From contig NZ_QMBQ01000013.1 in NCBI RefSeq assembly GCF_003289965.1, positions 80,784-144,783 of the forward strand: a stretch of 64,000 nucleotides of DNA, in the 5' to 3' direction. A model generated the notes under the pieces. The model searched no databases, was not told where the DNA came from, and worked only from the letters and a program-made list of their open reading frames with translations. Within the stretch, counting starts at the first letter, position 1. Every line of letters starts with the position of its first letter. Positions 14,952-24,838 of this stretch are shown here, one piece after another. A program made the position numbers and the translations under genes. This DNA is from Mesorhizobium atlanticum (lineage in GTDB: Bacteria > Pseudomonadota > Alphaproteobacteria > Rhizobiales > Rhizobiaceae).

Positions 14952-17389
14952 CCCGGCTCGAGCGTATCCTGAATAGAACCGATCAAGGCGGTGATCGCCT
15001 GCTTGTATTTCTCGAATTCCGGCGACGTCTGCCGCACTTCGGTCGTGGTCGTGGTCGGCTGGCCCTGGTCGGTCGCCACGCGCGTCACTTTCTGCCCCAT
15101 CTTCCGCTCGGCCCAGTCCACGACGTAGCTCGCGGTCTTGCCGGTGAGGAACGGGTTGGCCTGGATGACGGCCGATCCGAGCACGGCGCTCAGTTGCGTC
15201 GAGCCCGGCGCCGCCAGAACCTGGGCCGCGCCCTCCATGCCAAGGAAATGGCAAAGATAGAGACGGCCGGCGGTGATCTGGTGTCCGCGCGCGCGCAGAT
15301 AGGCCTCGCCCTCGCGCGCCAGGTTGCGCACCATTTCGCGCGACAATGTCGCGTCGTAGCGAAGCGCGAGCAAGTCGGCCGTCGACAGCGACCGGGCAAG
15401 GTCGGGCCGATAGGTGTTCATCATCCGGATCCAGGTCTTGGAGATGAACTGGCCGGCGCCGGTCGCCGAGGAAAGCGGGTTCTTGGCGCGGGCGCTGCCG
15501 CCGCTTTCGACATGCACGATCCGGTCCGTCAGCGTTTCGACGGCGGCGTCGCCGGAACCGCCGGAACTGACGGCAACGGCGGTGGCCACCGTGGTGACAG
15601 TCCCCAGCGGGTCGATCGCCTCGCCGTTCTGGTAGAGCTCGAAATGCAGATGCGGGCCGGTCGAAAGCCCGGTTGTGCCGATATAGCCGATGACGTCGCC
15701 GGCCTTCACCTTGGTGCCGACGCCGCTGGCGATGGCGAATTTCTGCATATGCGCGTAACGCGTCTCGCGGCCATTGGCATGCGTGATCTTCACCAGATTG
15801 CCATAGCTGCCGCCGTCGCCCTGGAAAGAGATCTCGCCATCGAAGGCGGCCATCACCGGCGTGCCGACCGGAGCCGCCCAGTCGACGCCCTTGTGGATCC
15901 GGACCGTGCCGAGGATCGGATGCTTGCGCGGGCCGAAGGTCGAGGTCATCACACCGGCAACCGGCGTGACCATGCCGTTGGTGACGGTCAGCGAGCGGAC
16001 CTGATCGTCGCCGGTCACGCAGGCATACTGGCCGTCGCTCTGCTGGAAGACGAAACAGTCGAGGCTCTTGTCCGCGCCCTGGACGCCGACATAGAGCACC
16101 CGCCCGGAAATCTCGCCTTGGCCGCGCGGCGTCTGCGAATAGATCAGCACCAGGCGCTGGTCCTCGCTGGCGAAGGCGTCGAGGTCTTGCCCGCGCGACA
16201 GATACATGATCGCCTCGCCGATCACGCTGGTCGGCACCTTGTTGCGCGCCGCGGTCGAATAGATCGCGTCGAGCAGGCGGTACTGGCGCTTAGGCCCGCC
16301 CTGGTCGGACGCGCCGGAATAGTTGAACAGGTCCTCGCGGACCCATGGGTCGACGCCCGACACGAAGGCGCCGGCCGCATTGCGCGTCAGCGTGCCGACA
16401 TAGACGTTCTTGGCGTAGATGGAGACCTGCATCAGCGACATGGTCGTCGCCTCGCGGTTCGGCCGGAACCCGCGCATGGCGACGACGAAGCCGGCCTCCA
16501 GCCCGTCGCGATTGAACACCGTCTTCAGCGCTTCGCCCGCAAGCTTCGCGTCGTCGGCGGAGAAATGCGCGTCCAGCGCCACGCTGTCCAGGCTGCGGTC
16601 GTTGAGGATCTTCACGAAAGTGTCCTCGGTCGCCTCGAAGCGCTGATATTCGCTGGTGACGGTCGCAACCGTCGTGTTGTTCTCGATCTCGGTTTTCTTG
16701 AAAGCGGGAAGCGCCGCTTCCCCTTGGTCGATGGTCTCGCCCCAGCCGGCCTCGGGGTCGTCGGCGTCCGCCTTGGGCGCCGAACCGGCGTCGCTCTCGT
16801 CCGGCGCCGCCTGCAGGTCGTTCTCCAGATCGCCTTGCGGATTGCCCTGTTGATCGTCGGGTGCCGCGGCCGGAGCGGGCGATGCCGGTTGCTGGTCGTC
16901 GGGCACCGTTGCCGAAGGTTTGGGAGCGGCCTGCCGCTGCGCCTGGAAAAAGGCGAAATCCTCCTGCGTCGACGGGATAGTCGTCATGAACTTCTCGCTG
17001 GCGCTCAGCATCACGTCGGAGAGGATCTCAATCTGCGGCGAAGCCCCCGAACTGTCGAGCTCGGCCGGACGCGCGACGGTCTTGCCCTTCGTTGCCGTGT
17101 CGGCATCGGGCGCGAGCGTGATCCACATCGGATCGCCGGCGAGATCGATGATCGCCGGCACATAGACCGAAGCGTCGGGCGGCACGTCTTCCATGCCCTC
17201 GACGGGATGCAGCTCCTCGTCCTCGTCGCCGAACGACCAATAGTCCTTGGTCAGATAGAAGCCGGTGGCGACGGCAACAATGGCAAGCGTGGCAAACCCG
17301 GCAAGAGCCCGGCGCCAGAGCTTGCGCCGGCGCTCGGCAAGGCGGGCTTGTTTCTTCTGCCTGAAGCTCGTGTCGATCGAGTGCGTCAC
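14948..17389 (-). CDS. Membrane-anchored M23 endopeptidase with lytic transglycosylase-like C-terminus
   Basis: An 813-residue inner-membrane protein. A basic N-terminus and one membrane segment (residues about 27-46) precede a long acidic, Pro/Gln-rich periplasmic linker. The M23 metallopeptidase domain lies near residues 480-600: HKGVDWAAPVGTPV supplies the first zinc His and Asp, and GPHLHFELY supplies the HxH. A lytic transglycosylase-like region follows near 625-700 (ESGGSARAKNPLSSATGAGQFISKTW), with a candidate catalytic Glu in ESGG. The GTG start at 17389 overlaps the DUF1036 stop as GTGA. The protein could cut both peptide and glycan strands. Its place at the end of the ppkA operon suggests it opens the cell wall for T6SS assembly, an inference. 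Confidence 0.85.
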   Translation of the reverse strand: MTHSIDTSFRQKKQARLAERRRKLWRRALAGFATLAIVAVATGFYLTKDYWSFGDEDEELHPVEGMEDVPPDASVYVPAIIDLAGDPMWITLAPDADTATKGKTVARPAELDSSGASPQIEILSDVMLSASEKFMTTIPSTQEDFAFFQAQRQAAPKPSATVPDDQQPASPAPAAAPDDQQGNPQGDLENDLQAAPDESDAGSAPKADADDPEAGWGETIDQGEAALPAFKKTEIENNTTVATVTSEYQRFEATEDTFVKILNDRSLDSVALDAHFSADDAKLAGEALKTVFNRDGLEAGFVVAMRGFRPNREATTMSLMQVSIYAKNVYVGTLTRNAAGAFVSGVDPWVREDLFNYSGASDQGGPKRQYRLLDAIYSTAARNKVPTSVIGEAIMYLSRGQDLDAFASEDQRLVLIYSQTPRGQGEISGRVLYVGVQGADKSLDCFVFQQSDGQYACVTGDDQVRSLTVTNGMVTPVAGVMTSTFGPRKHPILGTVRIHKGVDWAAPVGTPVMAAFDGEISFQGDGGSYGNLVKITHANGRETRYAHMQKFAIASGVGTKVKAGDVIGYIGTTGLSTGPHLHFELYQNGEAIDPLGTVTTVATAVAVSSGGSGDAAVETLTDRIVHVESGGSARAKNPLSSATGAGQFISKTWIRMMNTYRPDLARSLSTADLLALRYDATLSREMVRNLAREGEAYLRARGHQITAGRLYLCHFLGMEGAAQVLAAPGSTQLSAVLGSAVIQANPFLTGKTASYVVDWAERKMGQKVTRVATDQGQPTTTTTEVRQTSPEFEKYKQAITALIGSIQDTLEPG

Positions 17390-17880
17390 GGGCTGTTTCC
17401 GGTCAGGAAATAGGTCCAGCGCACCTGCTCGAGGGTGTCGACCTCGACGAAGCGCGCCGCGATATGGCCGCGCTGCCAGCACTCCTCGATGCCGCGGATC
17501 GAGAAGCGCCGCCGGTCGATGCACATCTCGGTCGACCCGTTGAGGATCGCGTGGCCGAAGACGTCCGTCGCGTAGAGATAGATGTAGCGGTTGGTCAGCT
17601 CCTCTCGGATGACGTTGACGCATTGGTTGGCGCCGATCGTCCACCAGCCGTCCGTCTGGTCGGCATTGTCGACCTTCTGTCCAACCGCGAGATTGACGAC
17701 GTCGAGCGTCTGGTTGCAGACGGTGAATTCGGCATGCGCCTTGCCGGGCAAAAGCATCGAGAGCAGCGCTGCGCCGAGCAAAGCGGCAAGCGTCATGCGG
17801 CCCGGAAAAAGGAATTGGAGCCGGCTACGCAGCTTGCGTGGCGGGGGCTGGTGCAAAGAACGCAGGGTGCGAAGGTCCAT
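17386..17880 (-). CDS. DUF1036 family exported protein
   Basis: A 164-residue protein with an N-terminal basic region and a hydrophobic export or anchor segment (MTLAALLGAALLSMLLPGKAHA, about residues 29-50). The mature part opens EFTVCNQTLDVVNLAVGQK and has conserved Cys residues (VCNQT, NQCVNV, MCIDRR, EECWQRG), the DUF1036 pattern. DUF1036 proteins have no proven function. It lies 11 nt after ppkA and overlaps the hydrolase gene by 4 nt, so it is part of the T6SS operon and probably works in the periplasm with the kinase C-terminal domain or the hydrolase. Confidence 0.78.
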   Translation of the reverse strand: MDLRTLRSLHQPPPRKLRSRLQFLFPGRMTLAALLGAALLSMLLPGKAHAEFTVCNQTLDVVNLAVGQKVDNADQTDGWWTIGANQCVNVIREELTNRYIYLYATDVFGHAILNGSTEMCIDRRRFSIRGIEECWQRGHIAARFVEVDTLEQVRWTYFLTGNSP

Positions 17881-17891
17881 CGGCGTTCATG

Positions 17892-20417
17892 CTATCCGCC
17901 AAGCCGGAAATAGGTGGCCGTAGCGGAGAACTGCGACCCGTCGGCCTCGATCTCCTCGAGGATCTTGGGCAACAGCTCCGAGGCCGGCGTCGGCCTCGAG
18001 AACATCGCGGCCTGGATGTCCTTGGGTCCGGTGATCACCAGCATGATTTGCGGCACCGCCTTGCCGGCCGCCTTGTCGGCGGCGGCAAGGCCGATCGGGA
18101 TATTGAAGGTCACCTTGTCGGTTTGCGCCACCATGCGGTCGTCGAGGTTGAAGGCGACGCCCTTGTGGTCGATCAGCATGACATTCGAGATCAGCCCGCC
18201 GCCCGTATAGAGCGCGCCGCTGACCGGCGCGCCATCCGGTATCGAGGTCTTGTCGAGCACAAGCTGCGGCTTCGCGGCCGAACTCCGGTCGAGAAAACGA
18301 AGGAAAGTGGGCACCCCGCACTGGGAGAGCGTGATGAGGCGCACGCTGATGTCCGGCTCGATATGGAATCTCGTCTGGAAATCGTTGAGCAATCGTTCGA
18401 AGGGCTGGACTGCCGTTGCATATCCTTCGATCGTCGGGGTGGCGCCGGGTCCCGACGTCACATTCGCGTAGAAACAGCTGCCGCCGCTAAAATCGCGCAC
18501 CCAAGCGCGCTGGTCGTTCCACTTGGCCATGTCATCTTCCGCTGACGGGAGCGCCGGCTTAGGCACATTGATGGCAACGTCGGTCTCGGGCTGCTTTGTC
18601 GCCGGCTGTTGCGTCGGCTGGGTTGGCGCGGTCGGCGTTGCCGGCTGGCTGGCTGCCGGGGTCTGTGCCTTCGGCGCCGACGGCGAAAGGGTCGGCTGCG
18701 TCGATGCCTGGCTTTGCGGAGCCGGGGGCGGGGAAGGCGCCGGCTTGGGCAGCTTGGCAAGCTTGTCCACGAGGTCTTTCACGCTGAGCTTGGCCGCCGG
18801 CTTATTTGTCTCCGGCGCCGGCTGGTTTTTGGCCGTCTGGGTCGGTTCCGGCGTCTTGACCGCCGGCTCGCTTGCCGGCTGCGCCGGCTTCTGGCTTTCA
18901 GCGGCCGTTGGCGCGCGAGCCGGTGCAGGCGTCGGTGATGGCTCGGTCGATGGTTGCGCCGCTTTGGTTTCGACCGGGGAGACATGCGCCTGGTTGCTAG
19001 TCTCACTCTGCGGCAGAGTTGCAGTCGGAGCCGGCTTGTCGGCAGGTGCGTTGGCCTGGGGTTGAGCAGGTGGCTTCACTGTCTCGATGGTGGCCGCGCG
19101 GTCAGGTTTGGGTGCTTCCGGCTGCGTCGCGGCCGGCGCCTGAGGCTGAGGTTTCGGCGCCTCCGGTTGCTGCGCTTCGGCCACTGGTTTGGCTGCTTCG
19201 ACGACCGGCTTCGGTGTCAGCGGCTTGGATGTTTCAGCAACCGGCGAGGGCGCCAGCACGCCGCTGAAATAGACGCCGGCTGCCGCCAGGACGGCGATCG
19301 CCGCGGCGCCGCCGGCGATGGCGGGCATACGTGAAGACTTTTTGGGCGCGGCCGGTGCCGTCGCGCTTGGCGGGGCGGCAGCCGGCGCGGGCCGTTGCTC
19401 CGACAGATAGGCAGGGCGCACATGCTCGACGAAACGCGGTGCGCCGGAAGGCGCCGGCGCCTGGGGCGTGGGGTCCGGTGGCGCCGTCCAGCCGGCGCGC
19501 GGCAGGCCCGAGCGTTCGCGTGCGCCGAACGCCACCGGCGGCGGCAACGTCGCCTCGAGATCCTCGCCGCGCGTCGCCCTGGCGATCTCGGCCATGCTGG
19601 CCGGCCGGTCGCGCGGATCCGGCTGCAGCATCGCTGCGATCAGCTCGCGGAAATCGGGATCGATATCCGACAGGTCAGGCACCGTCCGGCGCTTTTCAAT
19701 GACCTCGTATTGCGAGCCGCTCATGTCGAGCGGCTTGCCGCGCAACGCCGCGGCGAGCACCAGGCCGAGGCTGTAGATATCCGATTGCTCGCTGACCTCG
19801 CCACCATAGAGGCCGAGCTGCTCCGGCGAGACGTAATTATACTTGCCGGCGAATTTGCCGCCGATCAGCGTCTCGCCACCAACGGTAGCAGACCGCGCGA
19901 TGCCGAAATCGATGATCTTGGCGCGCTCGACCCGGCCGCCGGGCAGGATGATGTTGTCCGGCGAGAGGTCGCGGTGCACGGCGCCCGCCTGGTGCACGGC
20001 GCTCAAGCCCGAGGCGAGGCGATGGCAAAGCCGGCGCACGTCTTCCCCCGGCATGGGTCCGCGCCGCATGATATCGAACAGCGATTGGCCGTCCACGAAC
20101 TCCATCGCAAGGTAGGGGCGGCCGATCCCCGTATCGATCGTAAACACGTGGTAGCGCACCACCGCGTCATGCGAGAGATGGTTGAGGATCGATGCTTCCT
20201 TGCGGAAGAGCGACAGGATCGTCTGGTCGCGGGCGAATTCGGGAAGCACGATCTTGATCGCCACATGGTCGCCGGTCTGGATGTTGTGGCCGCGATAGAC
20301 TTCGCCCATGCCGCCGGACGCAATCCGCTCGTCGAGCTCGTAGATGCCGCTGAGCTGCGTGCCGACGCCGGCATAAGTGACGTTCGCCGAGATCCGTGTC
20401 TTGTCGTCGTCGCTCAT
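17892..20417 (-). CDS. ppkA: T6SS membrane Ser/Thr protein kinase PpkA
   Basis: An 841-residue kinase. The cytoplasmic Hanks-type domain occupies about residues 24-290: glycine loop RIASGGMGEVY, VAIK lysine (K55), HRDLSPDN with D150 and N155, and DFG at 170-172. A Pro/Ala linker leads to a membrane segment (about 365-387), a long Pro/Ala/Gln-rich periplasmic spacer, and a globular C-terminal domain (WVRDFSGGSCFYAN onward). In the threonine-phosphorylation pathway PpkA phosphorylates the FHA protein to trigger T6SS assembly, and PppA reverses it. The ATG overlaps the pppA stop (ATGA, 20414-20417). The periplasmic domain is a likely signal sensor. Confidence 0.9.
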   Translation of the reverse strand: MSDDDKTRISANVTYAGVGTQLSGIYELDERIASGGMGEVYRGHNIQTGDHVAIKIVLPEFARDQTILSLFRKEASILNHLSHDAVVRYHVFTIDTGIGRPYLAMEFVDGQSLFDIMRRGPMPGEDVRRLCHRLASGLSAVHQAGAVHRDLSPDNIILPGGRVERAKIIDFGIARSATVGGETLIGGKFAGKYNYVSPEQLGLYGGEVSEQSDIYSLGLVLAAALRGKPLDMSGSQYEVIEKRRTVPDLSDIDPDFRELIAAMLQPDPRDRPASMAEIARATRGEDLEATLPPPVAFGARERSGLPRAGWTAPPDPTPQAPAPSGAPRFVEHVRPAYLSEQRPAPAAAPPSATAPAAPKKSSRMPAIAGGAAAIAVLAAAGVYFSGVLAPSPVAETSKPLTPKPVVEAAKPVAEAQQPEAPKPQPQAPAATQPEAPKPDRAATIETVKPPAQPQANAPADKPAPTATLPQSETSNQAHVSPVETKAAQPSTEPSPTPAPARAPTAAESQKPAQPASEPAVKTPEPTQTAKNQPAPETNKPAAKLSVKDLVDKLAKLPKPAPSPPPAPQSQASTQPTLSPSAPKAQTPAASQPATPTAPTQPTQQPATKQPETDVAINVPKPALPSAEDDMAKWNDQRAWVRDFSGGSCFYANVTSGPGATPTIEGYATAVQPFERLLNDFQTRFHIEPDISVRLITLSQCGVPTFLRFLDRSSAAKPQLVLDKTSIPDGAPVSGALYTGGGLISNVMLIDHKGVAFNLDDRMVAQTDKVTFNIPIGLAAADKAAGKAVPQIMLVITGPKDIQAAMFSRPTPASELLPKILEEIEADGSQFSATATYFRLGG

Positions 20418-21193
20418 CTGGTCGGGCCCTCCACTGCGGACCGATCCGGATGGGGCGCGCCGTTGCGCCCGCCGCCGATCTTCACGAGTACGATGGTCAC
20501 ATTGTCGGTACCGCCGCGCGCCAGCACCGTATCCAGGAGGGTCTGGCATGCCGCGCGCGGTGTGGCGGACCTGGCCGCGGCCTCGATCTCGGCGTCGCTG
20601 ACATGTGCTGTCAGCCCGTCGGTGCCGAGGACGAAAACGTCGCCCGGCATCAGTTCGCCCTGCTGGAAATCGATCTCGAGCTCGTCGCTGACGCCGACCG
20701 CATGCGTGATCACATTGCGGCGCGGCCAGGTGCGCGCCTCCTCGGCGCTGATCATGCCGCGGTCGAGCAGTTCCTGTACCTCGGTGTGATCCTTCGAGAC
20801 CTGGAAGATCGAGCCGTTGCGCACGAGGTAGATGCGGCTGTCGCCGGCCCACAGGCAGGCGAAGCGTCCGTCCATGGCGAGCAGGGCCGCGAAAGTGGAG
20901 CCGATGGTGATGCCGCGCGAGCGCGATATGTCGCGAATCTCCGCATTGGCGCGGCTGAGCCGATCCTCGAAGCGAGCGCGAAGATCCGGCGCCGAGCTCG
21001 CAATGCCGATCGTCGCCAGGTGATCGACGATGCTGGCGGAGGCGACTTCGCCGGCCTCGTGCCCGCCCATCCCGTCGGCCACCACCCATAGCCCGGTCTG
21101 CGGTTCGATGAGGTAATTGTCCTCATTATGATCGCGCACGCAGCCCTTGTGGCTCATGCCGAAGCTGTCGATGGGAAGGGCGACAGTGCTCAA
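20414..21193 (-). CDS. pppA: T6SS PP2C-type protein phosphatase PppA
   Basis: A 259-residue PPM/PP2C phosphatase. Metal-binding motifs are visible: VRDHNEDNYL, VVADGMGGHEAGEVAS, LWAGDSRIYLVRNG, LGTDGLT and GGTDNVTIVLV. It should dephosphorylate targets of PpkA, such as the FHA proteins, and switch the T6SS off. It overlaps ppkA by 4 nt and lies 117 nt after tssM; that gap could hold a separate promoter, but I see no convincing consensus. Confidence 0.92.
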   Translation of the reverse strand: MSTVALPIDSFGMSHKGCVRDHNEDNYLIEPQTGLWVVADGMGGHEAGEVASASIVDHLATIGIASSAPDLRARFEDRLSRANAEIRDISRSRGITIGSTFAALLAMDGRFACLWAGDSRIYLVRNGSIFQVSKDHTEVQELLDRGMISAEEARTWPRRNVITHAVGVSDELEIDFQQGELMPGDVFVLGTDGLTAHVSDAEIEAAARSATPRAACQTLLDTVLARGGTDNVTIVLVKIGGGRNGAPHPDRSAVEGPTR

Positions 21194-21310
21194 TTTGCCA
21201 CCAAGCGCTCAGCAAGCGTCCTCTGTGACCAGCCAAGGGCCGCATGTCCGGGCCACTCTGCCACAAGCGTGTACATTAGAGTATCGAAATGAAGCCTCGA
21301 TGCGGCCATC

Positions 21311-24300
21311 TCAAAACGCCTTCGGACAGCTGAAGCCTGACAGGGCTGGCAGGATGAGGGGGTTGGCTCCTGAGCCGGCCTGGATCGTGTAGGCGACATC
21401 GCGTCCGCCGATCACGAAGCGCGCTTCGGTGTTGGCGCCGTCGCCGGTGATGGTCGCCTTGTCGAAAAGCCGCTTCAACGCCCACGGTCCTTCGAATTTG
21501 AGCGCGGACTCGCGGCCCGGCATTTCCGGGATGAGACTGAGGCTCGCCGATCCGGACGCGGCGCCGCTCGGCCATGTCACGATGCTCGGCGCGTTGCCGG
21601 CCTGGGCGCTCTGCACCGTCTGCCCGTCCACATTGAGCACCGCGCTGTCGGCTTCGCTGTTCAGCGAGGTGGGTGTGAAGGTGATCGACACCAAGGGTGT
21701 CGATCCGCCCGACGGGAAGAAGGCGGCGCGGATTTCCGCGGCCGCCTGGAATGCCTTCAAGGTCGATTTCGCAAGGTCTTTGCTGGAACGCGTGTCCTGT
21801 TTCCAGGTCCACTCCTGGCCGGTCATGTCGATCAGCGGCGCAAGGTTCTGCGCGAAGAAGCGGTCCATCAGGCCGCCCGGCGCGAACAGCTTGGCGAAAT
21901 CCGCCATCGAGATGTCCTCGCTGCTGTCGCCGGCGAAGGGATAGCGGCCGTTGACCGCCTCCTCGCAGGGGCGTGTCACCGTCTGGTCGAGGGTCTGGTT
22001 GAGATTGGCGATCGAGGTCTCCGCGACATTGCCCGCGAATTCGTCCGCTGCCGCATTGACCATGCGCGCCAACGGCTTCGGCAGGCGCGAGACATTGGCG
22101 CGCAAGGTCGAGATCTGCAGCTGCAGGTTGGCGTTGACGCGCTCGGTCTGCGAGGGGACATCGGCAGCGAGCTTCAGGCTCTGGAAGATGTCGTGGAAAT
22201 TCTGCGTCAGCGCATCGAGCGGTCTGCGGCCGGCGGCGCCGCTGACCAGCGACTGGAACGAGCGGAACTGCGCCTCGACGCTTGCGCCGGCATTCTGCGC
22301 GACGGCCGAGCTTGCGCCGGCGCGGCTCTGCGACTTGCCGCCCGCGATCTGCAGGCCGATGCGGGCGAGGCCCTTGGCCATGCTCGCGGGGTCCTGCTCG
22401 GCCGTCCCGGTATCGCCTCCGGCGGCGGCGTCCTTGGTCAACGCGGTCTCATCGGCGATCGCCGTGAACAGCTGATCGAGGGGCGAGTCCGGCGCGGCGA
22501 GGGCGGAAAGTGCCAGGTATTGCGGCTTGTCTTTCAGCATCGCCTTGAGCTTCAGCTGGTCGAGCACGAGGTTCCAGGCGGCGGCGAATTCCTTGCCGTA
22601 GCGGTCTATGAGCTCGGGGCCGAGCTTGGGCAGGTCCTGGTCGATGCCGCCCTGTTCGCCGCCGCCGCCGAGCACCCATTGGTCGTCGACGAGCATCTGC
22701 GCGATGCGCGACAGCTGCGGCAGGAAGAAGCGATTGAACCCGGCGCGCGTGTAGAGGCCGGGAACGTGGAGGTCGGCGAGCTCGCTGCCGTCCATGCGCT
22801 CGAACAACAGCTGCGCTTCCGGACCGGCTTTCGCGGCGACGGAGAAATCCTGCAGCCTTGCCGCGTAGACAGCCGACTTGATCTGCGCCGAGGCGCGGTC
22901 GGCGAGGCTCATGCGGCCGAGCGAGCGCTGCGCGGCCTCGACCAGCGGCTGGTTGAGCGCGAAGGTTGGATCGTAGGCGTCGTCGAGCGCAAGCATGGCG
23001 CGCAGATGCTTTTCGAGCTGCTCGCGGCCTTCGCGGTTGTTCTCGCCGGGATAGCGGTTCTCCTCCCAATCCTGCTTCATCCAAGAGACGATCAGCTCGT
23101 CGTCGACCTTGGGCGCCTTGCCGCCCAGCATCAGGTAGATCTTGAGCGGCTCGTAGAGCGCGATCGGATCGGCCATCCTGGCCTGGATCGTCCGCTCGGC
23201 CTGCACCAGCAGCCGCGAGCGGAAGCTTCGCTCCAGCGCCTGCCGGTAGGCGGTCTTGGAGGCCGACAGCAGCCTCTCGCGCTGGCTGAGCCCGAACGTC
23301 TCCTCGATCGGCTTGCCCTGGTCGCCGTTTTCGAAGCCGGCCGGCAGGTTGCGCAATTGGTCGAGCGGACCGATGACGTTTTCTAGGTCGACGTCGGTCA
23401 CCGTCGTGGTCTTCAGCAGGCTATCGGCGCTATCGCGATAATGCGCCATGGCTTGCCTCGTGGAGGCGATCAGCTCTCTGTTGGCGAAGAAGCTGAGCCC
23501 CAGCACGCCGAGCGCCGCCAATGCCGCCAGCGCGATCGCGGCCAGGCCGCCGAACCTGGCGAGCCGGATGCGGCGTTCGGCGGCCCTGTCGAAGGACACC
23601 CAGCCCGATTCCGGGAAGATCACATTGGTCAGCAGATCATGCAGGAAGAAGCTCTTGCCGGCGCCGGAAAGGTGGGCCTGGGAAGCGCTGCCGAAGCTGC
23701 GGCCGATCGCGCCCAGCACCTGGTCGAAGGGCGTTCCTTCCTGCGTGCCCGACGAGAAATAGAACCCGCGCAGGCTGACATTGACCTGGCTGCGCGAAGT
23801 GTCGAACAGGCTGCCGACAAACTGCATTATCCGGTTCTTCAGCGCGCCGAACTGCGCCGGAAAACTGAACAGCGCGATCCGCGCCACCGGGTCGGTCTCT
23901 TCCTGCAGGCGGTCGGCGACCTCCTCGGCGAGCCGCCTCGCCAGCCCGTCGAATTCCGCCGGCGCTTCGCCAGCCATGTTCCTGGTGCGGTCGGCGGTTT
24001 GGAACGTCGCGCCCCAAACCTTGCGCCGGCGCGCCTCGTCGAAATCGCCGAAATAATCCATGAAACCCGCGACGAGGTCCGCCTTGGTGAACAGCAGATA
24101 GACCGGGAACTGGACCTTCAGCGTCTCGTGCAGCTCGCGCAGGCGGCTCCTGATCTCGGTGACATGCGCGTCGAGCTGCCGGTCGTCGAAGCCGATGAGA
24201 TCGGACAGGCTGATGGCGAGGACCACCCCGTTGATCGGCTGCCTCGTGCGGTGTTTCTTCAGCAGTCCCAGGAACGCCAGCCAGCTTGCCTTGTCGCGCT

Positions 24301-24838
24301 CGCGGTCCGATTCCTGCGTCGTATAGCGCCCGGCTGTATCGATCAGCACCGCCTCGTCGGTGAACCACCAGTCGCAAGACCGTGTGCCGCCGACGCCGGC
24401 CACCGGCTGCGCATCGCCGGAGCCGGCAAGCGGGAATTTCAGCCCGGAATTGACCAGCGCCGTCGTCTTGCCGGCGCCGGGCGGGCCGATGATGATGTAC
24501 CAGGGAATGTCGTAGAGGAAATTGCGCTTGCCGCTCGTCCGCTTCAGCGTCGCGATCGCCTCGCTCATCCGCGCCTCGAGCACCTGTGAATCGTCGTTGC
24601 GCTCATCGCCGCGCGCGATGGCCGCTTCGAGCGCCTTTTGCGCCTTGCGCTGCCGCCAGAAGCGGATTCCGTAGAACAACGCAAGCACAACGACGCTGAC
24701 GCCGATGATCGTGGCCCTGAGCCACACAGGCCCGAGCGGGCGTGTATCGGCGAAGCGGATCAGCGGCCCGGCGTACCAGACCGCCGCCGAGAAACCGGCA
24801 AGCGCGGCCAGGCTGAAGATCCGCAGCATCCAGCGCAT
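21311..24838 (-). CDS. tssM: T6SS inner-membrane complex protein TssM (IcmF), copy 1
   Basis: A 1175-residue IcmF-family protein. Two N-terminal membrane segments (about residues 8-28 and 40-60) precede a cytoplasmic NTPase domain with Walker A GPPGAGKT (118-125). A third membrane segment (FGGLAAIALAALAALGVLGLSFF) leads to a large periplasmic region ending in the IcmF C-terminal domain. TssM spans the envelope and contacts TssJ and TssL. Its ATG overlaps the tssL stop by one base (TGATG). A second TssM, diverged throughout, is encoded at 36407-39946. Both have intact Walker A motifs and normal length. Confidence 0.93.
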   Translation of the reverse strand: MRWMLRIFSLAALAGFSAAVWYAGPLIRFADTRPLGPVWLRATIIGVSVVVLALFYGIRFWRQRKAQKALEAAIARGDERNDDSQVLEARMSEAIATLKRTSGKRNFLYDIPWYIIIGPPGAGKTTALVNSGLKFPLAGSGDAQPVAGVGGTRSCDWWFTDEAVLIDTAGRYTTQESDRERDKASWLAFLGLLKKHRTRQPINGVVLAISLSDLIGFDDRQLDAHVTEIRSRLRELHETLKVQFPVYLLFTKADLVAGFMDYFGDFDEARRRKVWGATFQTADRTRNMAGEAPAEFDGLARRLAEEVADRLQEETDPVARIALFSFPAQFGALKNRIMQFVGSLFDTSRSQVNVSLRGFYFSSGTQEGTPFDQVLGAIGRSFGSASQAHLSGAGKSFFLHDLLTNVIFPESGWVSFDRAAERRIRLARFGGLAAIALAALAALGVLGLSFFANRELIASTRQAMAHYRDSADSLLKTTTVTDVDLENVIGPLDQLRNLPAGFENGDQGKPIEETFGLSQRERLLSASKTAYRQALERSFRSRLLVQAERTIQARMADPIALYEPLKIYLMLGGKAPKVDDELIVSWMKQDWEENRYPGENNREGREQLEKHLRAMLALDDAYDPTFALNQPLVEAAQRSLGRMSLADRASAQIKSAVYAARLQDFSVAAKAGPEAQLLFERMDGSELADLHVPGLYTRAGFNRFFLPQLSRIAQMLVDDQWVLGGGGEQGGIDQDLPKLGPELIDRYGKEFAAAWNLVLDQLKLKAMLKDKPQYLALSALAAPDSPLDQLFTAIADETALTKDAAAGGDTGTAEQDPASMAKGLARIGLQIAGGKSQSRAGASSAVAQNAGASVEAQFRSFQSLVSGAAGRRPLDALTQNFHDIFQSLKLAADVPSQTERVNANLQLQISTLRANVSRLPKPLARMVNAAADEFAGNVAETSIANLNQTLDQTVTRPCEEAVNGRYPFAGDSSEDISMADFAKLFAPGGLMDRFFAQNLAPLIDMTGQEWTWKQDTRSSKDLAKSTLKAFQAAAEIRAAFFPSGGSTPLVSITFTPTSLNSEADSAVLNVDGQTVQSAQAGNAPSIVTWPSGAASGSASLSLIPEMPGRESALKFEGPWALKRLFDKATITGDGANTEARFVIGGRDVAYTIQAGSGANPLILPALSGFSCPKAF

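Noticed and set aside
14894..17413. 839-codon plus-strand open frame opposite the peptidoglycan hydrolase
   Set aside because: The minus strand encodes clear M23 and SLT-like motifs. The plus-strand product is an Arg/Gly/Asp-rich antisense artefact without recognisable domains.
21190..21399. 69-codon minus-strand ORF between tssM and pppA
   Set aside because: It overlaps the tssM 3' end in another frame, has no ribosome site or protein-like features, and looks like an out-of-frame shadow.
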